DNA of 64,000 bases. It comes from Lunularia cruciata. Its lineage: Eukaryota > Streptophyta > Marchantiopsida > Lunulariales > Lunulariaceae. The notes beneath the pieces were generated by a model. The model did not search any database and had not been told where the DNA came from. It saw nothing but the letters and a program-made list of their open reading frames with translations. This document shows, one piece after another, positions 45,551-59,128 of this stretch (position 1 is its first letter; each line of letters starts with the position of its first letter). Position numbers and translations under genes: made by a program. The stretch spans positions 27,978,608-28,042,607 of the forward strand of contig OX419762.1 of assembly GCA_948567375.1 (NCBI GenBank), given 5' to 3'.

Positions 45551-45924
45551 TAGGTACTCATAAATTGCAAGTAAATAATGTTATGGGCTTTTGGTAAAAG
45601 TATTATGATAAGAAAAGCAAGGATACTTAAGATTCATGGGAAAAATTCCATAGTCATAGGAAATTACTTGGGATTATGAGGAGTCCATAGATATTAATGA
45701 TTTTAAATTTGCCCAAAAATTTTACCTAGAGTATTTTTTGCATGAAACTCTAATTTTTAATGGCAACATTCAGAAATAAATTCAATTATTTCTATGGGTA
45801 TTTGTTAATAATTCTACAAGTAGAGGTGGTCTACCAGTAAAGACACATAAAATCTGCAATTGAAACTTCTCCTATATAACTATCATACCAAGCATGGTCC
45901 CTATGTTGTAACCAAAAGAGAAAA

Positions 45925-46300
45925 GATAATCATGTTGGATAACAAGAAGGATCGGAACACTCTACAAGCCACCCAATGCTAAAACATAAGAAGTAAAAGA
46001 AAGTTAAATCCCAATAGTATAGTTATGCTTTATTGTTTCACCTAATATATCTAAGTTATGCAAGTTGTATGGTCTACTTAATACACCTAAGATATTTGAG
46101 CTATGCAAGTAGTATGATCTATGTATTATAGTATCTAGAGAAGCATCATCTAGTGTGATTGCTCTCCTTTGGATTGCACTAAGTAGTGCTATCTATAAGC
46201 AATGTACACACTACTTGAGCATTTGAAGAAACATCACCAAGTGTGATTACTCTCGTATGGATTGCACCACTTAATACTCTCTCTAGATGTAGAGCAATAG
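45925..46300. repeat. Dispersed and tandem degenerate repeats
   Basis: 45925-46080 resembles 30065-30240 (ATAACAAGAAGGATCGGA, then AATATATCTAAGTTATGCAAG against AATATATTTGAGTTATACAAG). From 46080 to 46290 a unit with GCATCATCTAGTGTGATTGCTCTC..TGGATTGCACTA recurs once. No gene is recognised. Confidence 0.6.
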
Positions 46301-47099
46301 ACATGTTACCTAAAGTCTACTATGAAGTAGGGAAATGAGAGTGGTACCTCCAACATCTAATATGATATGCTCTCATGCAATCCTTAATAAATATGTTTAA
46401 ATGCTATATTCATCATTCCATATAACTCCAAAGGCTAGAGGAACAAAGAAGTGACCTCACTATATACCCCTAGATTTGGAGACCTTGCTTGATGCCATTC
46501 CCCTTGCTGCCCATCCAAGAGAATGAGTAATCTCAAACTCCAAAATTGGACCCATACCACAACATCTACTATTATCACCTAATTATCTTGGACCAAATAT
46601 AAATTTGTCTTGACTCATGTCATTTACAAAGCATACCAAGACTCCCTCCAAACAAGGTATCCACTCTCTCATGCCATTTCAAACACTATATACTTAATGG
46701 TATTGTGGGTGGTGATTCTCTATCCTCTAAAAGGATGCCATGTCATATGGATCCCTATTATATCTTGTTTTGACTCACACTCACAAGTGAGTAATAAAGA
46801 TATAGATGAGTGGACCAAACCTAGACAAAACCTCATTGTGATAAAGAAAGTAGCTAGTGCAAGTATAAATTCCCTAATGCATGGTGGAGCTAGGATCCAA
46901 GAGCCTACACTCTTGCCAGAGCAAGAGCAAAGATTTGTTCTAATAGCACAAGGAATGGATGAGTCATCTAAGAGAGAATGTAGCCTATGTTAAAATTTTA
47001 GATCAAGGAAGACTATAAAACTTTGGTCCAATTGAAAGGTAAGGAGGCAAAGGATGGATGGAAATCTTATGCTTGTGTGAATAGGCTATCTATTTATCT

Positions 47100-48700
47100 A
47101 CCATAATAACAATTAAAGAGAATAGGATCCCTCTTCAACCTTAATCACATATGTCTCCATGAATAGCCCATCAACAACCACAAAATAAGAGGAAAGTAGA
47201 AGTGCAAACAGAGCCCAACTACCTAGACATTCCATAGGTAGGATTTCCTCCATATATAATAGGCCTCTCTTCCCAAAAATATTGGTAGAGATGTATGTAT
47301 ATATGCCCAATCTCCTATCACACCCTCAAATATCCTTGGTGCAAGGATATTATCAAATACTCTCATAATCTTCATATTAAAAGCTCTAAAATGTGATTTT
47401 AAGATTAGAGATGGGAGAATTGTGCAAAGTATGTAAGTGAATCACCAAAAAATATTGGAAGATAGTATAGCAATGCTACCTATGAATCTGTCCTAGTAGA
47501 GGAAGGTTATCTACATGAAGAATATCTTTTGCAAGAGCTGTGTCTAAGAAGCTTTTAATAAAATCCTTAGACTCTACTAGCACTCCAAGAATATGTAAGC
47601 CATATACAAATATGATACACTTCTTTATAACTTGGAGGTAAGGAAGGTTACCTAAAGAGGAAAAATGCTCTACACTTTGACACCTTGAATATTAAGCCTA
47701 CACAATGAAGATAGGTAGTAAAGTGGTCAAAAGGCCTACCTTATCTGATCTACAGGGTCATGATATGTGTATCATCTACTAAGGAGGGAAATACATAACC
47801 TAGGATGAACAAAGTTGTAGATAAGAGAGCTCTAACAATCCTTTTAAAGGATTTCTTTATTGTATACTGATAGTTGACTCCAAGATGGTGACTTGCTCTT
47901 GTGAGAAATAGTGCTGGTAATAAAAGGAAGGAGAGCCATAAAGAACCATACAACATGAATAAGACTCACCAAGTATCTATTGGCCTTCCTAATCTATCTA
48001 AAGACAGATGCATGTGAGATGCTCTTCAAAGTATTCTCAATACACAAATATAGAACAACTCACTTTGTGGTGGATATTCAAGACTGCCTTAATGCATAAA
48101 GAGACAACCTCAAAAGATCCTCATATAGCAAATCCCAAATAATGTGGATTGAGGTGCTAATGGAAATGAAATGATGTTGAAGGATAATGGTATAGCTAAT
48201 AAGATACAAAAGAACTCCCTAATAGAAATCAGTTTAATGCCCTATGCCTTTCTCCATAAGAGAAGTTGACTAGAATTTAGCACCTAACTAATTGATGTAG
48301 TAACCTCTCCTCTTGATCCTATTGCAACCACCTAAAATAGCTCACTAAAACCACTAGAGGTATCATGTATTTGGAAGCAATCTCTAAGATGCTCATATAC
48401 AATCTCTAACCAGCCTCTTGGGAAGAGACCCAAGGTAATTCATAAAGCAATCTAGCAAGAGATGAAGGTTACTCAAGTTGATAGTCTTTCTAAACCCTCT
48501 AATGGTACCCACTCTCTTGCCAAAGGATTTAATAAACATAAGAAGAGATGGTCTTGTCAATAGGTTTAGCCATAAACAAAGGATGTTGGGCTTATATTAC
48601 TCTACTAAGTCCTCAAGCTTGAGCCAATATCCTCTATCATCATAATCAAGTGGAACTTGTAGCATCTTGTGGCTGAATATATCTCTTATAACTTGTGGCC
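47100..48700 (-). pseudogene. Non-LTR (LINE-like) reverse transcriptase remnant
   Basis: The minus strand reads ILGYVFPSLVDDTHIMTL (47815-47755) with the reverse transcriptase catalytic VDD (usual text ADDTHI). In a neighbouring frame it continues FDHFTTYLHCVGLIFKVSKC (about 47730-47670), the segment that follows the catalytic site in these plant elements. A later frame reads ECLGSWALFALLLSSYFVVV (about 47230). The 5' extent is uncertain. It lies within the 4.2 kb that splits the repeat copy at 45.35/49.73 kb. Confidence 0.6.
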
Positions 48701-49724
48701 TAAATAGATTCCTCTTTTAGGGTTGCCCAATTCCTTGCTTGGAATAAGCAAAATCTAGCAATCAACTCTCTTTGCACACATCATTTTCTAATATAGCAAA
48801 GACACCATGATGGGAGTAAAAGGAATAAGAAATATACTAACTCATCCAAAGAATCATGTGCCAATCAATCAAGTGGTAAAAAAAAGCCTATCTAGCCTCA
48901 TCATGGAGTGTATTGGAAAGCCTATGGAATCAAAATGGATATGGAAAACTAATATCAAATAGCTCCAAAATAAAACCCACTCTAGATACTAGCCACTCTC
49001 ATGACTCAATTGATATCCCCAAAATAATCAAGAAAGGGATATATGAAGTGTGTGTAATCCCAAGTGGCAATAATATTGTTGATGTAGTTACTTGCTTCAT
49101 GTGAGCATCCCAAGTGATCCAATCATAGTCTTTGTGCATCTTTCCCACGGGATCTTTACCCATTACAAGGTAAAGAGCCAATGACACACGAGTATGGTGT
49201 ATCTTGAGTTGCTCTAAGTGGCTCCATATGAGGAAGTAAAGCATAACTAACACAAGATAGCTATAGCTAACACAAGAATAATACATAATAACACATGATA
49301 TTCCTCTTTGTATCTCCCCATATTTACAAACAACAAACCATTCACATCCTACCTCACATGAATAAATGCTAGCCCTCAAACCCTAAAAAATTGTAAATTC
49401 TCATAATTTTGAATTCATATCTACGTACTTTTCAAATTAAGTTTCAATAAAACTAGAACATAAAGGACCAAGAAATTGAAATTGAAAATTCCTTACCATC
49501 ACTCTCATTATAAATTAATCCGTCCAAAAATTTTAAACCTAATTGTCTATATATCTTTCTAAAAGAATCTCCATAGCTTTCAATTTCAATACCAATAACC
49601 AAAAAATAAAGAAAAGAGGACTATTTACTCATGTATTATATGCTAATGTATGCTCAACAATTCTAGAATTCCTCTATTGGAGGAATTCTCATGGGCCTTC
49701 CTTCTCCTTTGGTGCTACACTCCC
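48700..49724. other. AT-rich stretch, no gene recognised
   Basis: Only short frames occur and no family motif is seen. It forms the right part of the segment inserted between the two halves of the repeat copy. Confidence 0.5.
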
Positions 49725-50090
49725 TCTCCTTGTTTTAAAGTTGATCTCTCCTTACTATAGCCAAAGGAATGGCTTCTTATGAACCCAAGGAAGTCATTTG
49801 GTATCCACTCATGCACTCCAACTGCAAGTCATAAGCACGTGAAGAAAATTGGAGGAAGGAGCATATACCAGAGCTTTGCATACTGTCCAAGTGAAGAAAA
49901 TTGGAGGAAGGAGCATATACCAGAGCTTTGCATACTGTCCAAGTGGGGAAGAGACCCCGGTAGTTCCCTTTCTTTACAAGCTTTTGGCATTTATTACTAT
50001 GGATCTTGATCTCATGATGTGGCATGATTCCTTTTTGCCATTCATCACTAGAGAATCTATGGACTTAGGTCTAAGTTAGCAATATTAACT
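49725..50090 (+). repeat. Second part of the decayed copy of the 36 kb repeat block
   Basis: TATAGCCAAAGGAATGGCTTCTTATGAACCC, AGGAAGTCATTTGGTATCC and GACTTAGGTCTAAGTTAGCAAT match the minus strand of 36660-36330. It contains a private, perfect 52-bp tandem duplication (49839-49942). Confidence 0.8.
49839..49942. repeat. Perfect 52-bp tandem duplication
   Basis: GTGAAGAAAATTGGAGGAAG.. to ..CATACTGTCCAA is present twice with no difference (49839-49890, 49891-49942). The related sequence at 36.5 kb has one copy only, so the duplication is recent. Confidence 0.97.
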
Positions 50091-50432
50091 TAAGCACAAT
50101 GAAGCATAAAATAACTACATCCAAGTCAAGTCTTCTAGTTAGTAGCTTGAATAAGTTTCCATTAAAATTGGCATGAGATAAGAATCAATCTTGGAACATT
50201 TAACAAATTCATGGTATCTATCAGTTGGGATCTTTATCTCATGGTATGACTTTGTTCTTTTTGCTATTCATCATTAGAGAATTTGTTGAGTTAGGCCTGA
50301 GTAAGCATAATAACTTCAACTCAATAAAACATAAAAGAACTATATCCAAGTAAAGTCTTTTAGTAAGTAGCTTGAACAAGTTCTATTAAGATTTGCATGA
50401 GATAAGAATCAATCTTGGAACATCTAACATAT
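49995..50432. repeat. Tandem duplication of about 220 bp
   Basis: Two successive units (about 49995-50212 and 50217-50432) share ATCACTAGAGAATCT/ATCATTAGAGAATTT, TAGTAGCTTGAATAAGTT and GAGATAAGAATCAATCTTGG. The first unit overlaps the end of the 36 kb-related block, so the duplication included its border. Confidence 0.85.
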
Positions 50433-50439
50433 CTAAAAG

Positions 50440-53400
50440 GTGAGCAATATGCAATTGCTCCAAACCTTACCTATATTAAGAGAATTTTTTTTCAAAATTT
50501 ATGAAATATTTTCCATATGAAGATCAAACATCAAAAGAAAATGATAGTTATCTTATCAATGTTATTGATTTGGATGAGATTTCAAATTTAAAAAAATAAA
50601 TTTGGTCTCACCATTAAGATTATTATTATTATCTATCATTAATCATGATTATGTAACTTATTTTACTTTCAGAGTTTAATATGAAAACTTAAATTTTTGC
50701 ATCTATATTTATAGAGAGAAATTTTATAAAATTTTATAAATTGTATTCAGATCTTTTAATTATGATTATATTAGTTTATATGAACGTTGAAGTGCATGCT
50801 TTCATGACACATCTTCTCTTAGGTTTTTTATTGGCAATGCTTTGAAACCTATGTGCTAGCAATTTAGCTAATCAGTTTTAATCTCATAGTCATTGATAAT
50901 TTACATTGTAGGTGCAAACCTCTTTAAGCAATATATGATATAGGCATAGAAGTTGTAACTTTGGCATAGGCAATCATAATTCACCTACTCAATCATAAAA
51001 TAAATTTGGTTACAATATATTTCAGTATTAATTGGTGGTATAAGAAGCTATAGCTTTCCTAATCAATTATAGATTCTATTCTTGAGAATTTTAGACTATG
51101 TCTTTATGATCAGTTTTCTCCATAAAGCTCACCTTCAACTAACACAAACTTGTATGTCTTATGTATGTCTATATATGTACCAATGATTATTCTTTTCCAA
51201 TGAAAATGTATTGTATTGATAACCCAAATTCCTTTTATAAGTATGTCTTTGATGTTCAACCTCCATCTTCCTCTAAATCATCTTAAAAATGAAAAAGTTG
51301 CATATCAAATCATAGCAAAAATTAAAGATATACTAAGTCATGATGTTCATACTTCATGACATAATTATAAAAAAATGTAATAAATAAATCATAATATTTT
51401 CAACTCATGGAAAAAATAAGAATATATGTTATAAATGCAAAAAATCATAAATTATGAAAAAAATAAGAAAATAAGCTTGAAAGGAGATTACTCTAGAGTG
51501 AAGTTTTAAAACATCTTGTTGCTTACATTAATGCTCTAGATTTCTTTCCTCCATACATTATAACAAATTCACAATGCTCTTTGTCATGGTTCAACCAGAT
51601 TATATTTTGACTACTTCCTTTACATATTAAAATATATACTTACATTGTATAATAAGTATATATAATAAAAAATAAGCAAACAAAAGCTTTTAGTATCATA
51701 TACATTTATTATAGTCTTATAGAATGTAGATAGATATGCATTAATTTTATTTTTAATTTATTGTTACTTCAAGATCTTCTTTTATTTAGATCAGTCCACT
51801 TCTTCATCTATTCAAAATAATTACAAAACATGATAAATATAAATAATTCATGATTAAATTATAAGATAATCATAACTTCTAATTATCATGTAAGATTATT
51901 ACCTTCTTCATGGAATATAGATAGATAAACTTTATCTAGTTCATTACTCAATTCTTCAATATCATCAATCTGATCTTCCATCTCAACTGCTCTCTCGTAT
52001 AATCATCCATAGAATATACTAGTACTAGTAGGACACGTGCACTCCAAACACAATATAACTCACTGAAAGTATCTAAACATCCAAAGCTGGCTAAGACGGC
52101 TCATTGTAGAGCTCAAACTAACGCTTCTTTGTACACCATATTGTCTAAGTAAGAACAACTAGAGGCTCATTGGTGGAATAAATAGATAAGTCTAGAGGAG
52201 GATGTCAATCAACATATACAAATGGAATGTTGATCTCACCTGAAATCATCCCAAGTACTACCCAAGGAATTGTGATAGTTGAATCTCCACTAAAGGTTTG
52301 ACCATGTGCTTTTGCAATGCGCTACGGTCAAGATATCCTAGTAATGTCTCTATACTGGAGCATCCAAAGCGCAAGCCAACTATAGGGACTACTATGGTTT
52401 GTAGTTCTTGATACTTTATAATTCTTGTTGATAAGACCTAAGACACACGCTCAGACATATTCCACCTAACCCTAAAATCACCAGACGGAGATGTTACAAT
52501 TACCTAAAGTCCATTGAATGTGCAAAATTTCTCAGTTACCCCAAATGCACGGGGACAGACAGGTGGACAATGATCTAATATTACAGTAGAGATGATAAAG
52601 TGAATGGGTGATAGAATTATTATATAGACCTAGAAAGGTTATAAAGTCAATGTGTCATAGGATTACCATATAAATCTATAAATTCACTAAGCTATAATCC
52701 AAAAGAATGCATGAGAGCACTATTAAAACATTAAAAATTATTTTAAAAAAACTATAATGTTATCCCACTCTTGTTATAAAAAATCATAACACAACTCTAC
52801 TTCATAAAAGAATCTATAATCATTGAATGAATTCATTGAAAATGGTATTTAATGTACCTTTTTATAAAGTGTAAATATGTGATTTGCTTCAACTTCAAAT
52901 GACAAATCATTCTTTGATCCATGAATCTCATCCCTTGATCCACATTGTCATCCTCATCACTTGCATCTTTCATGTATCACTATCTAAAAACTAAATATTA
53001 ATATAGAACACCTCTGTTATTTTCAAATTTGTATTAATTTTCCATGGTTTAATCGTAATAAATTATATCTTTATGACTCTTACATTAGAAGCCAAAACTT
53101 ACCATTTTGTAAAAGAAGTTTAGAAATATCATCATATGAGTATAAGACTTAAGATGCTCAAATATATGGACATATTCTTCTATCTACTCCTTGCTCAAAC
53201 TCAAATTACCCAGATCTACTTGAATTATGTATGGAAATGGTGGAGAGTTCTTTGCAGGTGGGCAATACATCAGATCCTTTCCTCTATTAGTTATTACCCT
53301 TGCCTCAATCTACTTGTGTGATCTATAAGGTTGTTATCATCTTTACATCCACATAAACCATCCTTCATAACATAAAATAATGACCTCAACATAATCATAC

Positions 53401-54330
53401 AGTAAAAAAGAAAGCAATATTCTAAAAAAAATTATGCTAAATTGCAAATTATATATAATAAAATAATCATGCTAAATTGGAATTAATCTTATATGAACTT
53501 GATTCAATATATCCCATGTTTTTCAAGATGTCTTAGATCTATCTATTCTATTGTTACATTTAGAAATTCCTTCCTCTCATATATTAATATATCATGGCTT
53601 CTTTCCATTGGTGGTCTATCTCCTAGAGTGGCTGGCAAAATAAATAAATCTAAGGGACATCCTTAACCAATGCAGTAAATCTGTCCAAACTTTCATAAAG
53701 TCCCTTAGGCATAAAAATGTGTGCCAAATCGGTTAGATATGCACGTCAAAGTTAATCAGTTCCGATGTAATTATTTTACCATAAGTCTCAACACAATAGA
53801 CATTAATTTAGAGCACAGTAGTGATGGAGCCTTCACAATAGACATAACATAACATATGATGACCAGTCCCTCACCTAGACTACGGCCAAATTAGAGCATA
53901 ATAGTGATCATGCTCTAATTGGCATTCTAAGCATTCACAATAGACATAACATAACAAATGACGACGAATTCCATGCATAGACTACTATGACTGCTTTTAC
54001 TTCGACCCTAGAAGTAGAACTTGAGCTTCTATATTATTTATCTAGTTTAATAATACGATTAGCCATCTACTCTGTAATACATTACAGTTCGTCATTGAAC
54101 AGAAAACATTATATCACAATATGATATCCTTTGATCCGTCTAGTCTGTAAAATGATTCCTCATTTGTAATGAGTATGCTAGTGATAGTACCAATATTCAC
54201 TGATCCTTGTTCCAAATGGAATTGCTGGTGAAAATTTTTTCTCATTCCTCTATACGAGAAATACCTTCAAAACGACAAGATCCAAGTGCCCACTAGTGCA
54301 TCAAAGTCGGGAGCCTTAGGATCGTGGTTG
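50440..54330. other. AT-rich repeat-derived region, no gene
   Basis: No frame over 61 codons and no family motif. A local degenerate duplication is seen at 53800-53965 (both units contain TTCACAATAGACATAACATAACA). Otherwise it is AT-rich filler with no readable element. Confidence 0.55.
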
Positions 54331-54332
54331 AG

Positions 54333-54530
54333 TTTATAGCAATGTAGAGTGAAATCTACACCAAATCCTCAAGTTGCTTCAGTTTTAAAATAATATAATA
54401 TTTTAATGACTTAGCATAAAAAACATAACGTGGCTGCTTTTATAGCAATATGGAGTAAAATCTACACAAAATTCCCAAGCTCTTTGAATTTTGTAAACAA
54501 TACAATTTCATTATGACTTTGCATAAGAAA
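54333..54530. repeat. Degenerate tandem duplication of about 105 bp
   Basis: TTTATAGCAATGTAGAGTGAAATCTACAC.. (54333) and TTTATAGCAATATGGAGTAAAATCTACAC.. (54438) are successive copies, each ending in GACTT(A/T)GCATAA. Confidence 0.85.
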
Positions 54531-54534
54531 TAGC

Positions 54535-55560
54535 GAGCCTTTTCCAGTTTGGGGCCGAAAGGCTCGAAGAACGTGCTATCTCCTGTTTAAGCTTTCATTT
54601 AGGGAGTCGGTCGGAGGACACACCTTTAGACATGGGGGGTTTCAGTTTCCAAAAGGACGGATATATACGGGATAATGTAATGGCATCCGTAAAATACTTT
54701 ATGAATAGTCTTAAAAGTTTTTGGTTCTAAAACAGAAAGGTCCCGTAAATAAATTTATTGGTCCGAGGGGGTTTCAGTTACAGTGCACTACTGCAGTCAT
54801 GCATTAATACACTCACTAATGAAAAGGATTCTCAATGTATCACAAAAGAGAATTAAAGCTTAGATAGAAGCTGTGATTTCAAAAGTAGAAAATATAGAAC
54901 TATGAGAGAGGAGAGGCAGAGCCAATAAAGATTAGTGCATGGTCCTAAGAAAGCATTTGAATCCTTCCCACTTGGCTCCACAAGAAGAGAGTGAGATTCA
55001 TTAGTGAAATTTAAAAACAATAAAGTCATGAAACTTCACAAGAAATTTGAAGGAGGCTTTGATAGGAGCGGAAGCACTGTCAGCCTAGTTCAATGAAGCC
55101 CGCCTAGAAGTGGTCGGATGAGGCACAACACACCTAGACGTTGTTTGATGAAGCACATCCACTTAGAAGTTGTTCGATTAGGATTATGAGCTCAAGATAA
55201 TGCGCTGAAGCTAAACTTGCCTAGAAGCTATTGAATCAATCAATCCATTGGTTTTTTAATTCATGGAATTTTATTCTGAATTGATGGTAGAATCAATGGA
55301 TCCTTTTTTCTCTATTGATTCCCTTTGTAGTAAAAAATCCAATATAGCTCTACATCCTATATCTGCTTGATTGGTTTCAATTCACCATTCCAATTCCATT
55401 CATTTCACTCAAGAGTTGCTGCTTTTGGTTCCCTTGGTGCCCTTGCAACAACACTTTCCACTCCTCCATTCAGTGCATGAGTTAGTTCTAGCTAAGGAGT
55501 TGGTTCCCTCGTTGCAACACTTTAGTAGGTAACAAAGCTAGAAAAGTAGACAATGATACG
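54535..55560. other. No gene recognised
   Basis: A slightly GC-richer patch at 54535-54800 (with CAGTTTGGGGCCGAAAGGCTCG) stands out from the AT-rich surroundings, but I cannot assign it. 55080-55230 has repeated AGAAGTxGTTCGAT(T/G)A text of unknown origin. Confidence 0.5.
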
Positions 55561-56230
55561 GTTTGAATGATTTCTCATCTTTATGCATAGATACTTGATT
55601 ATCTAGATGATGAAGAACATTTGCTCAAATTCATGGTGGTACCTACAAGAAGCCATTTTAGAAAAGCATAACATTCAAATACATGGCCACATATTTAGTT
55701 CAACATAGGAAAGAGTTTCTATCTTCAGTGATTGGGGAAAATTATAGAAGAAATGTGCAAAATACATGAAATCCTACAAGGAATCCAAGGACGAGAAGAA
55801 CAAACATACAAGGGGAGTTCTCACAGACAAAGAGTACAAGTGCGGATGGAGAATAGTGGAAGATAAGATAAATCACATGTACCCTCACTTTGATCACATA
55901 GATCTCATGTTTAGAAGTCATGCAAATATTTCTCCTCCAACATTAGTATTGGTATGTGAGTATTTTTTATTAGTAAGTATTGGTGTGAGTGTTGTTGAGA
56001 ATATAGGGTGATGGGCACAAGTGTAAATTTCATATACTTGAGGCAAAGAGTGCAAAAAAGACACCAATGTAGAATGGAAGAAATTTTAGTCTAAGTCTAC
56101 CAATGAAGAGGAAGAGATTCTTGTCAAAAGTGGAATCTATGCCATTTTCTAACCCAAGTACCCAAGATTTGCATGAGTTTCTTAGAGTAGAGAGTGTAGC
56201 AAATATTGGAATGATACAAAAACACACAAG
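55560..56230 (+). pseudogene. Possible Myb/SANT-like transposon ORF remnant
   Basis: An open stretch (55766-56011) reads MKSYKESKDEKNKHTRGVLT followed by DKEYKCGWRIVEDK. This resembles the trihelix/Myb-like DNA-binding protein found beside plant PIF/Harbinger transposases or in related host genes (KWKKIKDxYKxFKDxKxxTG). Upstream frames are broken. Assignment is tentative. Confidence 0.3.
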
Positions 56231-56547
56231 AATGGGAGGAACATGTTGTCATACTTTGCCTTTCTCTCTCTAAGAACACAATGAGTACCTAATTGTGGAG
56301 CTTACAGATCAAACATTATGTGGACTTGACACTAATAGTTTGAGCACAATTGTTTGCCCAATCACCAAAACCTTCTAATCCTATTTCTAGCATTCCTTCT
56401 ATTATGCAAGGGAATAATGTGCAACCTAACCTATCATCACAATATGTACTCCTAGTCTACTGGTCATCACTTCTAGCATTACCAAGGGCAAATACACCTT
56501 AGAAGAAAAAAACCTAAGTGCAACGCCCATACAATAACACCCATTGT

Positions 56548-57200
56548 TGCATGTGTACTCTATAGGGATATTAAGTTTGGTATTGCAAGTAATAGAGAAA
56601 TATTATCTATATGGAGTTTAGCTAAGCTTCTACATTAGTCATGATTAGATAGAGCTAGTCCTAGCTAAGATGAAGATGATCCTCTTCTAGAGGAAATGAA
56701 AAGAGTGAGCACCTCTATTTTGTCTTCTAAAGTATTGACTTGGTATTATTCCTAGTTATTTGACTTTGAGGAAAGAGTTTAGAACTCTTGGGCTCACAAG
56801 CCTTGTTGGTGCAGATTTTTCTATAGTCCAAGAATAGCCTATGTGAAGAAATCTTTGATTTAGTTGGTAGGTGAGGATAAGACCACCTACTTACTCATGG
56901 GATTATTCCTATATGATTGGATATTCCTTTAAATCTTTTGACTTTATTTGACTTTTAGCCTAGTAACTTGAGTTACTCTAGTAATCAATAACTTTTTCAC
57001 AAGTATATATATAATATAAGCTAAGGGTGAGGAAGTACTCATCATTCTTTCATTTGCAACTATCTCTCTCTCATGGAATTCTCAAATGAGCAATGTTGTG
57101 AGTCTTGGCGGTGCCTTGGAGTTCTAGCCTTGGAGGAATGTGATGCTTTCTTAGTCCATGGTGCATTACCTTAATATCCATTAGAGGTTCATCTTGAGTG
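56548..57200 (+). repeat. Solo LTR matching 7471-8174
   Basis: This plus-strand block, from TGCATGTGTACTCTATAGGG to ..GGTTCATCTTGAGTGG, is a close copy of the minus strand of 8174-7471. It includes the segments CACAAGCCTTGTTGGTGCAGA and ACCTACTxACTCATGGGATT. No internal coding part adjoins it. Confidence 0.75.
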
Positions 57201-57209
57201 GAAGACAAG

Positions 57210-59128
57210 CTAGCTCACAACACACCAATCCAAGCCAATTGGGCATATAATCAAGCATGGAGTAGATCCAAACACAAGAATTTGATACAAGAAAAACTCT
57301 CCATGCCTTTAGTGGAAATGAACTTCAAAGCATGTTGCTTTATCCACAAGCTAACTTCAATCTATATTTCAAGTTGAATCCAATCTTTACTCCAAATTTA
57401 CATCCAATTTATACTCCATGTAGGGAAATTCTATATCTTTTGATGAGGAATCTCTACGAGACTCAATGGAAATAACCTTTTATCTACAACTCTAATTTGG
57501 ATGTTCTAAGACTCAATATAAAGCTTGAGAGATAAGCTTACTCATGAAGTAATGCAAACATCAATCTAACTAGTACAATTCACTCTCAAACTTGGGCAAA
57601 TTTATGTATTTTCAACCCTAATTTCAAAAGCCTAGTTGAGGACTTGCCCTTGAATGTTGGTAGACTTTCATTAGATTTCTAGCTCAAATCTTCACAAAAA
57701 CTCTAGCAACCTAGACTCTTCAATCATAGTCATAATGGGAAGAATTAGCATTCAATTGTGATTGGAAATAAAAATGCTCCATTGAGGTTAAAAATTATTT
57801 TTAGTAGAGTTTGTTGGATAAGGTCTCACTCTCAATCAACCTTAAGCCAACCAAATTTTACATTGTAGCTGGTTGTGCCTTTTTTTAGAACTTTATAAAC
57901 TTTGAAGGCTTGATCCAATCTGAATTCCTAGATATGGATCAATTTCCAAGTTGGGCTAACTTCTAAGCTCCTCAAACCCAAGTAAACTTGATCAAAGACC
58001 CTAAATTCTCAATTAGAGGAATTTTCATGAAACCTTTGCACAAAAGTGCAAACTCAACCACCAACAATAATGGGAAATTTCATGGCCTGATTCAAACCAA
58101 AGCTTGAGAAACAACCAAAACCTCAACCTGATCATAATTTTCTCCTCAAGAAGTTGATTTCTCCAATTTTTATCTCCAATTTTAATCTATTAGATCAGAT
58201 TTTATGTTGACTTAAAAACTGAATTTCTTGAGTTCACCACAATAATCTCATCTAAAAATTACAACAAAATATGACAAAACTCTCAAAATCTTCCAATTTA
58301 GTCATTTAGGTATAAATTTGACCCTCTTTGTTTCAATTGGTATTAACCCACTCAAATTTTCTAAAATCTCTTTATTTTTTTCTCCAAAGCATAGCTTCTA
58401 AGCTTGTCTTTCTAACCATGGTCTTCCCTTCCCCAAATGCCTTCCTAAAACTCTCTCAATCCTTGAAAACTCCAAACTTCCCTTCTTGGAACCCAATCAC
58501 TTGTAATTTTTTCATTTAGCTTTTCCTCTTTTTGACAAATGGACCACACAACTTTTTCTTGAAGCCCTTGAAAAAATTACTTACTTCTCCTCTCTTGAAG
58601 ATCACATATACTGTCAAGTCCTGGACCTGTCCATAAGTAGGCACATGAAGGATAATAGGACTAGTGGTTTCCATCATAAATGCCACAAATATAGGCCCAA
58701 AATGTGCCACCATCTAAGCTAGAAAGTGATCTCAATGCAAAATCTGAAGCTTGATCAGGAAAGAATTTTGGAGTTGCATATTAGGAGTGCAAAACATCTC
58801 TTGTTTCAACTCTTCCTTTGATGCTCTAGCTCCCACACTCTATTACAACCCTCGCTCTTAACATCTTTCTTTTGCTCAAGACTCCTAAAACTAAAAGACA
58901 CACCCCATCTATCAAACCTCCACTACCTATATACATCAAAGCCATCAAAGAGAACATGATTGTAATCCATGTGGCCAATCATGATTATAATCAAGTGATT
59001 GTGACCAATCACTTGAATGTACACTAATTGCTCACATGGCAATAGCTCAACCTTGGGATTCAACATACAATCTACTCCATTTATATGGAGATAAACCACA
59101 CTAAGCTACTCTTTCATTAGCTACCAAA
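57210..59128 (-). repeat. Left arm of a roughly 1.9 kb inverted repeat
   Basis: Its reverse complement matches 62168-64000 along nearly the whole length, with moderate divergence. Shared text includes GGTTTATCTCCAT, TTTTAGTTTTAGGAGTCT, CAAGCTTCAGATT, GGTTTGAATCA and TTAGCCCAACT. The inner end starts TGAAAGAGTA. The arms contain no recognised coding sequence. They may be long terminal inverted repeats of one element or LTRs of two oppositely inserted copies. Confidence 0.8.
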
